This document shows, piece after piece, positions 35,321 through 42,595 of a DNA stretch of 64,000 nt (position 1 is its first letter; each line of letters starts with the position of its first letter). Position numbers and translations under genes: made by a program. The DNA is from an uncultured Clostridia bacterium (lineage in GTDB: Bacteria; Bacillota; Clostridia; Saccharofermentanales; DTU023): contig CAMJYM010000001.1 in the NCBI GenBank assembly GCA_946220865.1, forward strand, positions 96,620 through 160,619, written 5' to 3'. The notes below the pieces were generated by a model, which saw only the letters and a list, made by a program, of their open reading frames with translations, had not been told where the DNA came from and searched no databases.

Positions 35321-35349
35321 AGTATAGGCGATTTGCTCTTCCTCTTCAA
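35321..35349 (-). promoter_or_regulatory. Putative sigmaA promoter of pta-ackA
   Basis: The -35 TTGAAG (35349-35344), a 17-bp spacer and -10 TATACT (35326-35321) on the minus strand, about 90 bases before the pta start. Confidence 0.65.
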
Positions 35350-35365
35350 CGCAGGAATGGCGAAT

Positions 35366-36166
35366 TCAGGCTCTGTCCCTGAGTCGGCCAAGAATCTCAA
35401 ACCATTGGGCAAGCGTCTCTGCGTTGCCCGCAACGACGCTTTCTTTTTTGTCCAGCTCTACCGGTCGATGCTCCCAGTTAAAGACCTGCATACCGGCTTC
35501 TTCACAGATCAGTGAACCTGCAGCGATATCCCAGGGAAAGAGCGCTCCTTCGAAATAAAGCGAAGCGCGCCCGGCAGCCACGTTACACAGATCCAGTTCA
35601 GCCGAGCCGAGGCGACGCAGACTGATACTGCGTTCATAGCACTCGCGGATCAGGGCAAAGCTCAGATCGTCATCTTCCCCGTAAGCCGAGGTGCCAAAAA
35701 TAAAAATCCCTTCCTCCAGAGGGCCACGGCTGCCCTCAAGGCGCTCCTCACCTAGATAGGAGCCTTTTCCCCTTTCAGCCCAAAAGAGTTCATCCAGAAA
35801 AGGATCATAAACTGCCGCGGCCATGACTGTTCCCTTTTCTGCATAGGCTATCGCCGTACAGCTTTTTTTGATACCGAAACAAAAGTTCGTCGTTCCATCA
35901 ATAGGATCCACAATAAAACAGCGATCAGCCTCAACAGCAGAGAGCGAACTTTTGCCGCTGCCTGTATCCTCTTCACCGATAAATGCAGCCTCCGGCAGGA
36001 GTGCAGACAACTCCGACTGGAGATACTTCTGTATTTGCAGGTCATAGGGCGTCACCAGATCGCGAAAGTTTGATTTCACCCTGGGGTGGATATCCCTGGC
36101 CTCACGTATTTGCTGTCCAGCTCCGCGAATAATCCGCTTGATTTCGCGCATGAAATTTTCTTCCAT
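35366..36166 (-). CDS. Inositol monophosphatase-family phosphatase
   Basis: Members hydrolyse inositol monophosphate or related sugar and nucleotide monophosphates (SuhB, CysQ, FBPase IV groups). The 266-residue protein has the metal-binding motifs GEEDTG (about 60-65), DPIDGTTNF (about 84-92) and WDIAAGSLICEEAG (about 210-223). AAGGAG stands before the ATG at 36166. It is separated from pta by the promoter and has the unrecognised membrane gene upstream with an 80-base gap. The exact substrate cannot be told from sequence. Confidence 0.9.
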   Translation of the reverse strand: MEENFMREIKRIIRGAGQQIREARDIHPRVKSNFRDLVTPYDLQIQKYLQSELSALLPEAAFIGEEDTGSGKSSLSAVEADRCFIVDPIDGTTNFCFGIKKSCTAIAYAEKGTVMAAAVYDPFLDELFWAERGKGSYLGEERLEGSRGPLEEGIFIFGTSAYGEDDDLSFALIRECYERSISLRRLGSAELDLCNVAAGRASLYFEGALFPWDIAAGSLICEEAGMQVFNWEHRPVELDKKESVVAGNAETLAQWFEILGRLRDRA

Positions 36167-36246
36167 CTTCTTTCTCCTTCTGCTTGCAGCCGCGGGCTGC
36201 CCTTATCTCTATTCTCTCTTAAATCGTTGAGCATGCTCTTCACGGC

Positions 36247-37737
36247 TCATGGCGCTGCATAGAGGACGGCCAGAGCATTTTCACGAAATGGCAGCCTGAT
36301 TTCAAAGCTCACTTTGACAAAATATAAACTGTGCTCACCCAGGGAGCGCTCCTGATCCAGACGAAATTGAGCCAGAGCCTGCTCCAGGCCCTCGCGGACA
36401 GAAACATCGCCCGAATGACCAAGCAGATCCAGCAAGCGGAGTTCGGCCTCTAAGGACGGACTCATGCTGAGGGGAGTCAGGCTTACCATATGATAGTCCG
36501 CATAAAGCTGTGAATCACGGGCCAGCAATAAAGCAAAGCGCGATGCTCCTTTATCAAAGGGCAGACCGGCATCTCTGAGAATCTGCAAAAGGCAGAGATT
36601 CTGCAGCGTATCCACGCTGAAAGTGCTGCCGGCCGAGGGGATAAGCGTTTTTTCGTCTGCCGTCAGTCCGTATGCGAGAAAATCATTTTCCACCCCTGCC
36701 TCAGCCAGAATTTGCGTCCAGCTATCCGCACAGTCCTGCCATTCCTGAAATAAGCTCGCAAGCGCCTTCAGAACCCAGAGATCCACATCGGCTAAACGCA
36801 GAACTGGCGTTTCACTCTCCCCTCCATCTAAAATATTCTCCGGCTCTGCCGCATCAACTTCCGGATATCTCAGGGGATGCAAATTCATTCTCTGACTCGC
36901 AGGAAGTTTATTCTCAAAAAGAGGGAGAAGGCCGAAAGCCTGCTGCCTGATGCTTTCTTTGATCTGTTTATCGTCATATATTTGCGCCGACAATAAGAGC
37001 TGGCGCAGATAGGCCAGGCAGAGAGGCCAGTTTTCCGCCTTGCCGCTTTCAGAAAAATCCGCTTCCCGAAAGCGCCTGAGAAAAGCCTTCTGCCAGTCAC
37101 GAAAGCGGAAAAAGTCCCGTCTCGCCAGAAAAAGCTGGCCCAGGAGCAACTGATCCTCCGGACTAATCGCTACATTTTCCAGAGGACGGAGGACAAAGGG
37201 CGTCGACAATTTTCCAGCTTGCTCATGTTCAGAGATGAGAGCTGGCAACACATATTCACCAAGCTCATCTTTACGCAGATAAAGAGAAAGAAGGTCCTGA
37301 TAACGGCTGCGCGCTCCGCCGGCACGAACAAAAAGCTCATCCTGAAGATTGGGAATATCCAGGGCCTGCCAGGAAAGATCCCTTGGAGGCGGGGGCAGAC
37401 GATGAAGCTTGAGGGCGGGCAGGCCAAGGCCAAGAAAAAGGGCAAGAATGAGTAATGAAGACAAAGTGGCGAGCAGCATGGAACGGCGAGATACGGCAAA
37501 TAGCTCAGGCAAACTGCTGAACTTCACCGCGCGCCTGGACTTGCCGCTCCTGTGGCGGTTCAGCTTCCTGGCGGACGCATTCTGCAAAAATATCGGCTGG
37601 GGTTTCGTCTGAGGCATGGGCGGGATATCATCATCTCCCACTTTCTCCTGCAGCGACTGAATAAACTGTGGTTTTACCGTACGTTCTTCAGCTTCCCCAG
37701 GATTCACAGACTTTTCTTTAAGCTTATCTACGTCCAT
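36247..37737 (-). CDS. Single-pass membrane protein of unknown function
   Basis: I do not recognise this 496-residue protein. It has a charged cytoplasmic N-terminus (1-85, with a Lys/Arg-rich patch), one transmembrane helix (about 88-108, ATLSSLLILALFLGLGLPAL) and an extracytoplasmic region of about 385 residues that is Leu/Ala/Glu-rich and apparently all-helical. The order of helices and the ending (SLYFVKVSFEIRLPF) faintly recall (alpha/alpha)6 glycosidase scaffolds, but no catalytic motif is seen, so I do not assign one. AAGGA precedes the ATG. It is divergent from tmcAL and upstream of the IMPase-family gene. Confidence 0.65.
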   Translation of the reverse strand: MDVDKLKEKSVNPGEAEERTVKPQFIQSLQEKVGDDDIPPMPQTKPQPIFLQNASARKLNRHRSGKSRRAVKFSSLPELFAVSRRSMLLATLSSLLILALFLGLGLPALKLHRLPPPPRDLSWQALDIPNLQDELFVRAGGARSRYQDLLSLYLRKDELGEYVLPALISEHEQAGKLSTPFVLRPLENVAISPEDQLLLGQLFLARRDFFRFRDWQKAFLRRFREADFSESGKAENWPLCLAYLRQLLLSAQIYDDKQIKESIRQQAFGLLPLFENKLPASQRMNLHPLRYPEVDAAEPENILDGGESETPVLRLADVDLWVLKALASLFQEWQDCADSWTQILAEAGVENDFLAYGLTADEKTLIPSAGSTFSVDTLQNLCLLQILRDAGLPFDKGASRFALLLARDSQLYADYHMVSLTPLSMSPSLEAELRLLDLLGHSGDVSVREGLEQALAQFRLDQERSLGEHSLYFVKVSFEIRLPFRENALAVLYAAP

Positions 37738-37842
37738 TTGTCCTTCCCTGCCAGCCTTTCAGCTGAGTTGAAGTCTCCAGATAATTCTGACTATGCTAGT
37801 ATAATACACAAATCTATAAGCAAAATTAAGAAGGAGCCCAGC

Positions 37843-39090
37843 ATGCCAACCGTCGCTCTGATCGCAGAATACAATCCTTTCCACCGGGGTCATGCCGCTC
37901 AGCTCAAAGAAATACGTGAGAAGCTCGGAGAGCGCTGTCCACTCGTACTGGCTCTCTCTTCAGGTTTTTGTCAGCGCGGCAGTATCTCTCTTCTCTCCAG
38001 CCGAAGGCGGGCTGAAGCAGCTGTGAAAGGCGGGGCCGATCTGGTTTTGCGCCTTCCCCTTGCCTTTTCCCTGGCCGATGGCGAAGTCTTTGCCCGGGGC
38101 GGAGTGCGCCTGCTCGCCGGGTCGGGCATTGTTGATCTCCTCGCCGCAGGATCCGAAATCCCCGATAACGATAGTCTTAAGCGCTGCGCGACTTATCTCA
38201 GCCCCGAAACACCCGAGCTCAAAGAAAAGATCCGAGAGGGTATACGCTCCGGCCTGAGTCCGCACGCAGCCCGCGGCCGCGCCTTGCGCGAACTCACCGC
38301 TGATGAAGCCGCGGCAAGCTGTCTCGATCAAGCCAATTCCCGGCTCTGTGTGGAATACCTTAAACAGCTGGAAGAACTTCCCACAGGTGTGTCAAAGCCA
38401 GGCTTTTTCATGCTCTGGCGCAATCCCGCCGCTTCTCCCGGAAATATTTCGGCGGAAAGGATTCGTGAACTGATCGAAGCCCAGGGACTGCAAGCCGGAC
38501 AAGAATTTTTCCCGAAGGAGACCCTGCTCGACCAACTGCTCAGCCTCATGCCCGTGGATTCACTGTCCCTCCTCTTAAGTGAATCTCGTCAGGGCAAACT
38601 CCTCTGTGATCGGGATTGGTTGCCTCTCTCCATTTTTCTCCTGCAGCGAGCAGGAATAAGCGAGAAGCTTTTTCCCTTTCGCTACATGGAAAATGGGCTG
38701 GCCGACTATCTTCTTAAAATGCTTGGCGAAAAGGAGCCACAGGATATCCAGATAGAAAGTCTGAAGAGCAGGAATTTCAGCGCCGCTCGCATACGACGCG
38801 CCCTTCTTTCGCTCATTCTGGATATCCGCAGGGATGAAGCCGCAAGTCTGGGGCAAAGTCCGGCATTTCTACAGGTTCTGGCCTATTCGCGGCGGGGGCG
38901 CAATCTGCTGAAGCGCATGAAAGCACAAGCGACCCTGCCACTGCTGGGCTCTTTCTCGGACAGCCGCCGATCTCAGGATCCCGCCCTGCTCTGGCAGACA
39001 GAACTTGAGCGCCGGGCCGAAGCCTTGCGTCAGTGGCTTTGCCAGGATAGTGTGAACGAACTGCTCTTAGCTCCCGAGGAAATAAGATAA
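37843..39090 (+). CDS. tmcAL: tRNA(Met) cytidine acetate ligase TmcAL
   Basis: TmcAL makes N4-acetylcytidine at the wobble position of elongator tRNA-Met using acetate and ATP. The protein opens ALIAEYNPFHRGHAAQL (about 4-20), containing the nucleotidyltransferase HxGH site, followed by SSGFCQRG and the GGADLVLRLPLAFSLADGEVFARGG region of the YlbM family. I chose ATG 37843, behind AAGGAG, instead of the longer open frame from 37552, which overlaps the divergent gene. The length of 415 is usual. The need for acetate links it loosely to pta-ackA nearby. Confidence 0.95.
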   Translation: MPTVALIAEYNPFHRGHAAQLKEIREKLGERCPLVLALSSGFCQRGSISLLSSRRRAEAAVKGGADLVLRLPLAFSLADGEVFARGGVRLLAGSGIVDLLAAGSEIPDNDSLKRCATYLSPETPELKEKIREGIRSGLSPHAARGRALRELTADEAAASCLDQANSRLCVEYLKQLEELPTGVSKPGFFMLWRNPAASPGNISAERIRELIEAQGLQAGQEFFPKETLLDQLLSLMPVDSLSLLLSESRQGKLLCDRDWLPLSIFLLQRAGISEKLFPFRYMENGLADYLLKMLGEKEPQDIQIESLKSRNFSAARIRRALLSLILDIRRDEAASLGQSPAFLQVLAYSRRGRNLLKRMKAQATLPLLGSFSDSRRSQDPALLWQTELERRAEALRQWLCQDSVNELLLAPEEIR

Positions 39091-39097
39091 ACCGCAA

Positions 39098-39137
39098 AAG
39101 CCCTTCGCAGAGCAGCACTGTTCTCTGCGAAGGGCTT
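39098..39137. other. Long hairpin after tmcAL
   Basis: A perfect 15-bp stem (AAGCCCTTCGCAGAG with CTCTGCGAAGGGCTT) has a 10-base loop. It lies 7 bases after the tmcAL stop, in the position of a terminator, but the T-tract is weak (GTTCTC on plus, TTTGC on minus). Confidence 0.6.
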
Positions 39138-39281
39138 GTTCTCAACCTTGTCTCCGGACTTGATGACGCTTTTTTCTCTTTATTTTGACCAAAGAAACAA
39201 GCTGAGCCCATCCGTTCTGCCAGCTTGAGGCCTCGGCAGAGATCCTGCAGATTCAGGCCGGAGAAACAGACATGGCGCCCG

Positions 39282-40511
39282 TCAGCGTTTTATTTTCAAG
39301 GCAAAATAATTCTTTTTGCCTTTGCGGACAATGGCTGCGCCATCATGAATATCTGACGCTACGAGTGAGCGGCCAAAATCAGTCACCGGCTCATCATTCA
39401 AATAGAGCCCATTCTGCTGGATAAGACGACGGCCTTCTCCTTTGGAGGGCAGGAATTTCACCTCAAGCAGAATATCCAGCAGCTGTCGGCCAAAGTCGGC
39501 TTCAGTAAGCTCGATTCCCGGCATATTCTTGGAACGTCCGGCTCCGGAAAAGATTTCCTCAGCCTGCCGTTCTGCTTCCCGGGCTTTTGCTTCGCCATGA
39601 ATAATCTTGCTGACTTCAAAAGCAAGACGTTTTTTAGCTTCATTGATTTCCGAGCCTTCTAATCTGGCATAGCTCTCAATTTCTTCGAGAGGCATGAAAG
39701 TCAGAAGTTTCATGCACTCAATCACCTTGGCATCTTCAATATTTCGCCAGTACTGGTAGAAATCATAGACCGGGCATTTCTTCTCATCCAGCCAGAGCGC
39801 GCCGCTCGATGTTTTACCCATCTTTGTTCCATCAGATTTCGTGAGCAACTTTAAGGTCACCCCTTCAGCTTCGCCGCCTTCCTTGCGGCGGATGAGGTCT
39901 GTGCCTGCAAGAATATTGGACCATTGATCGTCACCACCAAATTGTATGGTGCAGTGATATTTGCGGTAGAGCTGCAGAAAGTCATTCGCCTGCAACAGCA
40001 TGTAGTTAAATTCCAGGAAAGTCAGGCCCGTCTCCAGACGACTCTTATAGCATTCTGCCGTGAGCATGCGGTTAACTGAAAACTGTGAGCCGATCTCACG
40101 AATAAAAGAAATGTAATTAAGCGGCAGAATCCATTCCGAATTGTCAAGCATCAAGGCTTTCCCTTCGGAGAAATCCAGCAGAATGGACATCTGTTTTTTA
40201 AAGCGTTCCACATTTTGATTCACCCGCTCTATGTCCATAAGCTGGCGCATATCCTGGCGTCCCGAAGGGTCACCAATCATGCCCGTGCCTCCCCCGAGAA
40301 TGGCGATCGGCCGATGTCCCATCTGCTGCAGCCTGGACATGACCATCATCGTCAGAAAATGCCCGACATGCAGGCTGTCCGCCGTGGGGTCGAAGCCGAT
40401 ATAAAAAGTGACGGGTCCCCGGTCAAAAAGCTCACGAACTTTAGCCTCGTCCGTCACCTGAGCAATATAGCCCCTTTCCTTTAACACATCATAGGCATTC
40501 TTTTTATCCAT
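39282..40511 (-). CDS. tyrS: Tyrosyl-tRNA synthetase
   Basis: TyrRS charges tRNA-Tyr. The 409-residue class I enzyme has HVGHF (about 47-51, HIGH signature), the tyrosine-binding YMLLQANDFLQLYR, GGDDQWSN, the KMSKS-type KMGKTSSG (about 231-238), and a C-terminal S4 RNA-binding domain. No T-box leader was seen; a good sigmaA promoter lies about 80 bases upstream. It is transcribed alone. The KMGKT form is common in bacterial TyrRS. Confidence 0.97.
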   Translation of the reverse strand: MDKKNAYDVLKERGYIAQVTDEAKVRELFDRGPVTFYIGFDPTADSLHVGHFLTMMVMSRLQQMGHRPIAILGGGTGMIGDPSGRQDMRQLMDIERVNQNVERFKKQMSILLDFSEGKALMLDNSEWILPLNYISFIREIGSQFSVNRMLTAECYKSRLETGLTFLEFNYMLLQANDFLQLYRKYHCTIQFGGDDQWSNILAGTDLIRRKEGGEAEGVTLKLLTKSDGTKMGKTSSGALWLDEKKCPVYDFYQYWRNIEDAKVIECMKLLTFMPLEEIESYARLEGSEINEAKKRLAFEVSKIIHGEAKAREAERQAEEIFSGAGRSKNMPGIELTEADFGRQLLDILLEVKFLPSKGEGRRLIQQNGLYLNDEPVTDFGRSLVASDIHDGAAIVRKGKKNYFALKIKR

Positions 40512-40593
40512 CTGAATCTTCCCCCTTCATATCAGGCTTAGATCATTATGCTGTACAAAAATCCCGAAAGTTTGCACAGGTGAAATTTCTCAC

Positions 40594-40622
40594 ATTTTAA
40601 TAACTGCGCCACAGCCTGTCAA
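40594..40622 (-). promoter_or_regulatory. Putative sigmaA promoter of tyrS
   Basis: Perfect -35 TTGACA (40622-40617), a 17-bp spacer and -10 TAAAAT (40599-40594) on the minus strand. Confidence 0.75.
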
Positions 40623-40671
40623 AATGGTCCTGACCGCTCTTATGGGCGTCACGATAATGATCTGACGTTCA

Positions 40672-41379
40672 TCAAACATATTCAGCCGTTGAGCTGAGCG
40701 CCAGTTTTCTAAGTTCACGGATTTCTTCCGCCGGGTTTTCGGCCGCAAAAACAGCGCTGCCCGCGACAAAAATGCGAGCTCCTGCATGCGTCGCCGCCCC
40801 GATTGTCGCGCGCTTAATGCCACCATCCACTTCCAGAGCAAAAGGCAGATCCTGCTCAGAAGCCAGGCACCTGAGATGGGCGAGCTTTTTTTCTACCAGA
40901 GGCAGATACGACTGACCCCCAAAGCCCGGATTGACACTCATGACGAGCACCAGATCGAGCTCTTCCAGGAGGGGCTCAAGTAATAATTCCGAAGTTCCCG
41001 GATTGATGGCGATCCCCACTCGACATCCCGCCGCTTTGATCTGCTGAATCAGCCGATGAGGATGCGGCGTCGCTTCGAGGTGGAAGCTGATGAGATCAAC
41101 ACCGGCATCCAGAAAAGGAGAAATCCAGCGTTCCGGCTCGGAAACCATCAAATGGGCATCCAACGGCTTATCGCTGAGCTTGCGAATCTGCTTAACAATC
41201 CCTGGTCCGTAGCTGATATTGGGAACAAAATGGCCATCCATGATATCAAGATGGTAGAGATCGGCTTCCCCTTCCAGGCGTTCCAGATCCTCACGAAGCC
41301 GGGTAAAATCTGCAGAAAGCAGCGAAGGGGCAATTTGGACTTTTTGCCGCAAGGCGGCAGAGCAAAGAAAATCAGGCAT
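40672..41379 (-). CDS. rpe: Ribulose-phosphate 3-epimerase
   Basis: Rpe interconverts ribulose 5-phosphate and xylulose 5-phosphate in the pentose phosphate pathway. The 235-residue TIM barrel shows APSLLSADF (17-25), the metal-site DIMDGHFVPN (45-54), DAHLMV, SFHLEA, VMSVNPGFGGQ and VDGG. AGGAGG precedes the ATG. The family usually follows rsgA directly; here 328 bases containing a dispersed repeat copy separate them, which may uncouple its expression. Confidence 0.97.
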   Translation of the reverse strand: MPDFLCSAALRQKVQIAPSLLSADFTRLREDLERLEGEADLYHLDIMDGHFVPNISYGPGIVKQIRKLSDKPLDAHLMVSEPERWISPFLDAGVDLISFHLEATPHPHRLIQQIKAAGCRVGIAINPGTSELLLEPLLEELDLVLVMSVNPGFGGQSYLPLVEKKLAHLRCLASEQDLPFALEVDGGIKRATIGAATHAGARIFVAGSAVFAAENPAEEIRELRKLALSSTAEYV

Positions 41380-41707
41380 GGGCCCTCCTAAGGTGTGTTT
41401 TGCTTATCTTAGCAGGTATGAAGCATTTCTGCTCGCCGGGCGTTCACAGAGCCCAAGCGGGTCCCGCCGACCTGAGCGATTGTGAGCGCAGAGACCTTCT
41501 GAGCGAGGGCGTTGTCGCTCGCTTGCTCCGCAGCAGCCCCTTCTCGTCTCAGACACGCTCTCTCTTCAGTGCGGCTCCTGAGGCTGCTGCACTGGGGACA
41601 GGATGCTCACTTTGCTGCGGTTGTGATCGCGAACTCGCTCGAAGGGGCTCTGCTGCGCGTCCGCGGAACACTGCTAAGCCCGGGCGGACGAAATCCCCGC
41701 AGCCCCC
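41380..41707. other. 328-base intergenic region between rsgA and rpe, invaded by a repeat copy
   Basis: This space in an otherwise tight operon holds a repeat copy (41516-41661). The flanking parts are GC-rich and unique to this site. A plus-strand open frame runs through it but is rejected as a gene. Confidence 0.7.
41516..41661 (-). repeat. Dispersed repeat copy (same family as 63652-64000)
   Basis: About 146 bp match, as reverse complement, the repeated unit at the window end with only about five differences over 140 bases. The ends carry imperfect inverted repeats: GCAGCAGCCCCTTC on one side and GAAGGGGCTCTGCTGC on the other. Confidence 0.85.
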
Positions 41708-42595
41708 TTAGTAGCGCGGCTTCAGCGCATCAAGCTCACGCCGCAGCTGCCGGTAGCGCTCCAGCCGCTCAGGCAAGATATTTGCCATGCCCACGGCACA
41801 ACCCTCTTCGCCAAGATGCCGGCAATCCCGATAGCGACAATGGGTGGCCGCCTCGGCCATCTCGGGATAAGCGAGAACCAGGTCAGTGCCGGTCATACCC
41901 AAAAGCTGGGCATCAAGGCTCTGGAAGCCCGGCGTGTCTGCCAGCCAGGCTCCTTCAAAGGCATAGAGTTCGATGGAGCGCGTGGTCTGTCGGCCATGCT
42001 TTCCACGCTCATTCAGGCTCCCGGTTTCGAGCAGGGTTCTGCCCAGAAGTCGGTTCATCAAGGACGATTTACCAACACCGCTTTTGCCACAGAAAACTGC
42101 AAATTTTCCGGAGATGGCTTTTTTTAAATCTTGAGGATCCTGGCCCTTTGCGGTAAAGAAAAGGGGGAAGCCGGAGGGCAGATAATTGTCCAGAAAGCGT
42201 CTTTTTTCTTCCGTTGCTCCCTCTAAATCTCCTTTATTCAGAATAAGGGCAGGTTCGATATGATTTTTTACAGCATAGGCGAGCATACGATCGATGAAAA
42301 AATAATCTGTTTTAGGGGCGACGGCTGCAGAAGTAATCAGCAGAAGATCAATATTGGCAGCAGGTGGACGTTGCAGAACATTTTTGCGTTCCAGAATCCG
42401 GCTGATGACATAGGGAATATCCGGATCTCCGGAACTTTCATAATTGACCAGATCGCCGGGCAGCGGTTTAAGCCCTTGTTTACGGAAAAGACCGCGTGGC
42501 ACAGCCCAGTCATGAAAACCGCTGGCAGGATTATCCAGCAGGTAGACGCCGGCCACGCCGCGCAGAATTCTGGCCGTCGGGGTCTTAGTGGACAT
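41708..42595 (-). CDS. rsgA: Ribosome small-subunit-dependent GTPase RsgA
   Basis: RsgA is a circularly permuted GTPase that checks the decoding centre of the 30S subunit late in assembly. An OB-fold (about 5-70) is followed by NKGD (G4, about 125-128), GKSGVGKSSLMNRLL (G1, about 170-184), DTPGF (G3) and a zinc knuckle CRYRDCRHLGEEGC. I chose ATG 42595, which overlaps the 3' end of pknB by 11 bases; the open frame before it is pknB sequence. The pknB-rsgA-rpe order is conserved in Gram-positives. Confidence 0.96.
   Translation of the reverse strand: MSTKTPTARILRGVAGVYLLDNPASGFHDWAVPRGLFRKQGLKPLPGDLVNYESSGDPDIPYVISRILERKNVLQRPPAANIDLLLITSAAVAPKTDYFFIDRMLAYAVKNHIEPALILNKGDLEGATEEKRRFLDNYLPSGFPLFFTAKGQDPQDLKKAISGKFAVFCGKSGVGKSSLMNRLLGRTLLETGSLNERGKHGRQTTRSIELYAFEGAWLADTPGFQSLDAQLLGMTGTDLVLAYPEMAEAATHCRYRDCRHLGEEGCAVGMANILPERLERYRQLRRELDALKPRY

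Noticed and set aside
37552..37842. Longer TmcAL reading frame starting at 37552
   Set aside because: It overlaps the start of the divergent membrane-protein gene and the family N-terminus with its Shine-Dalgarno begins at 37843.
39098..39137. Strong rho-independent terminator after tmcAL
   Set aside because: The stem is long and perfect but no proper T-tract follows on either strand, so it is listed only as a hairpin.
38813..39211. Minus-strand open frame overlapping the end of tmcAL
   Set aside because: It is a shadow of tmcAL, with no Shine-Dalgarno or recognisable protein.
40512..40600. T-box leader before tyrS
   Set aside because: No T-box AGGGTGG-type sequence or specifier stem-terminator structure was found; a simple promoter and short leader explain the region.
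41400..41711. Plus-strand open frame sharing the peptide LLRSSPFSSQTRSLFSAAP with a minus-strand frame at 63611-63832
   Set aside because: The shared peptide is explained by the repeat being the same DNA in the same relative orientation. No Shine-Dalgarno is evident, base differences are not biased to third positions, and the flanks differ, so it is not supported as a gene.
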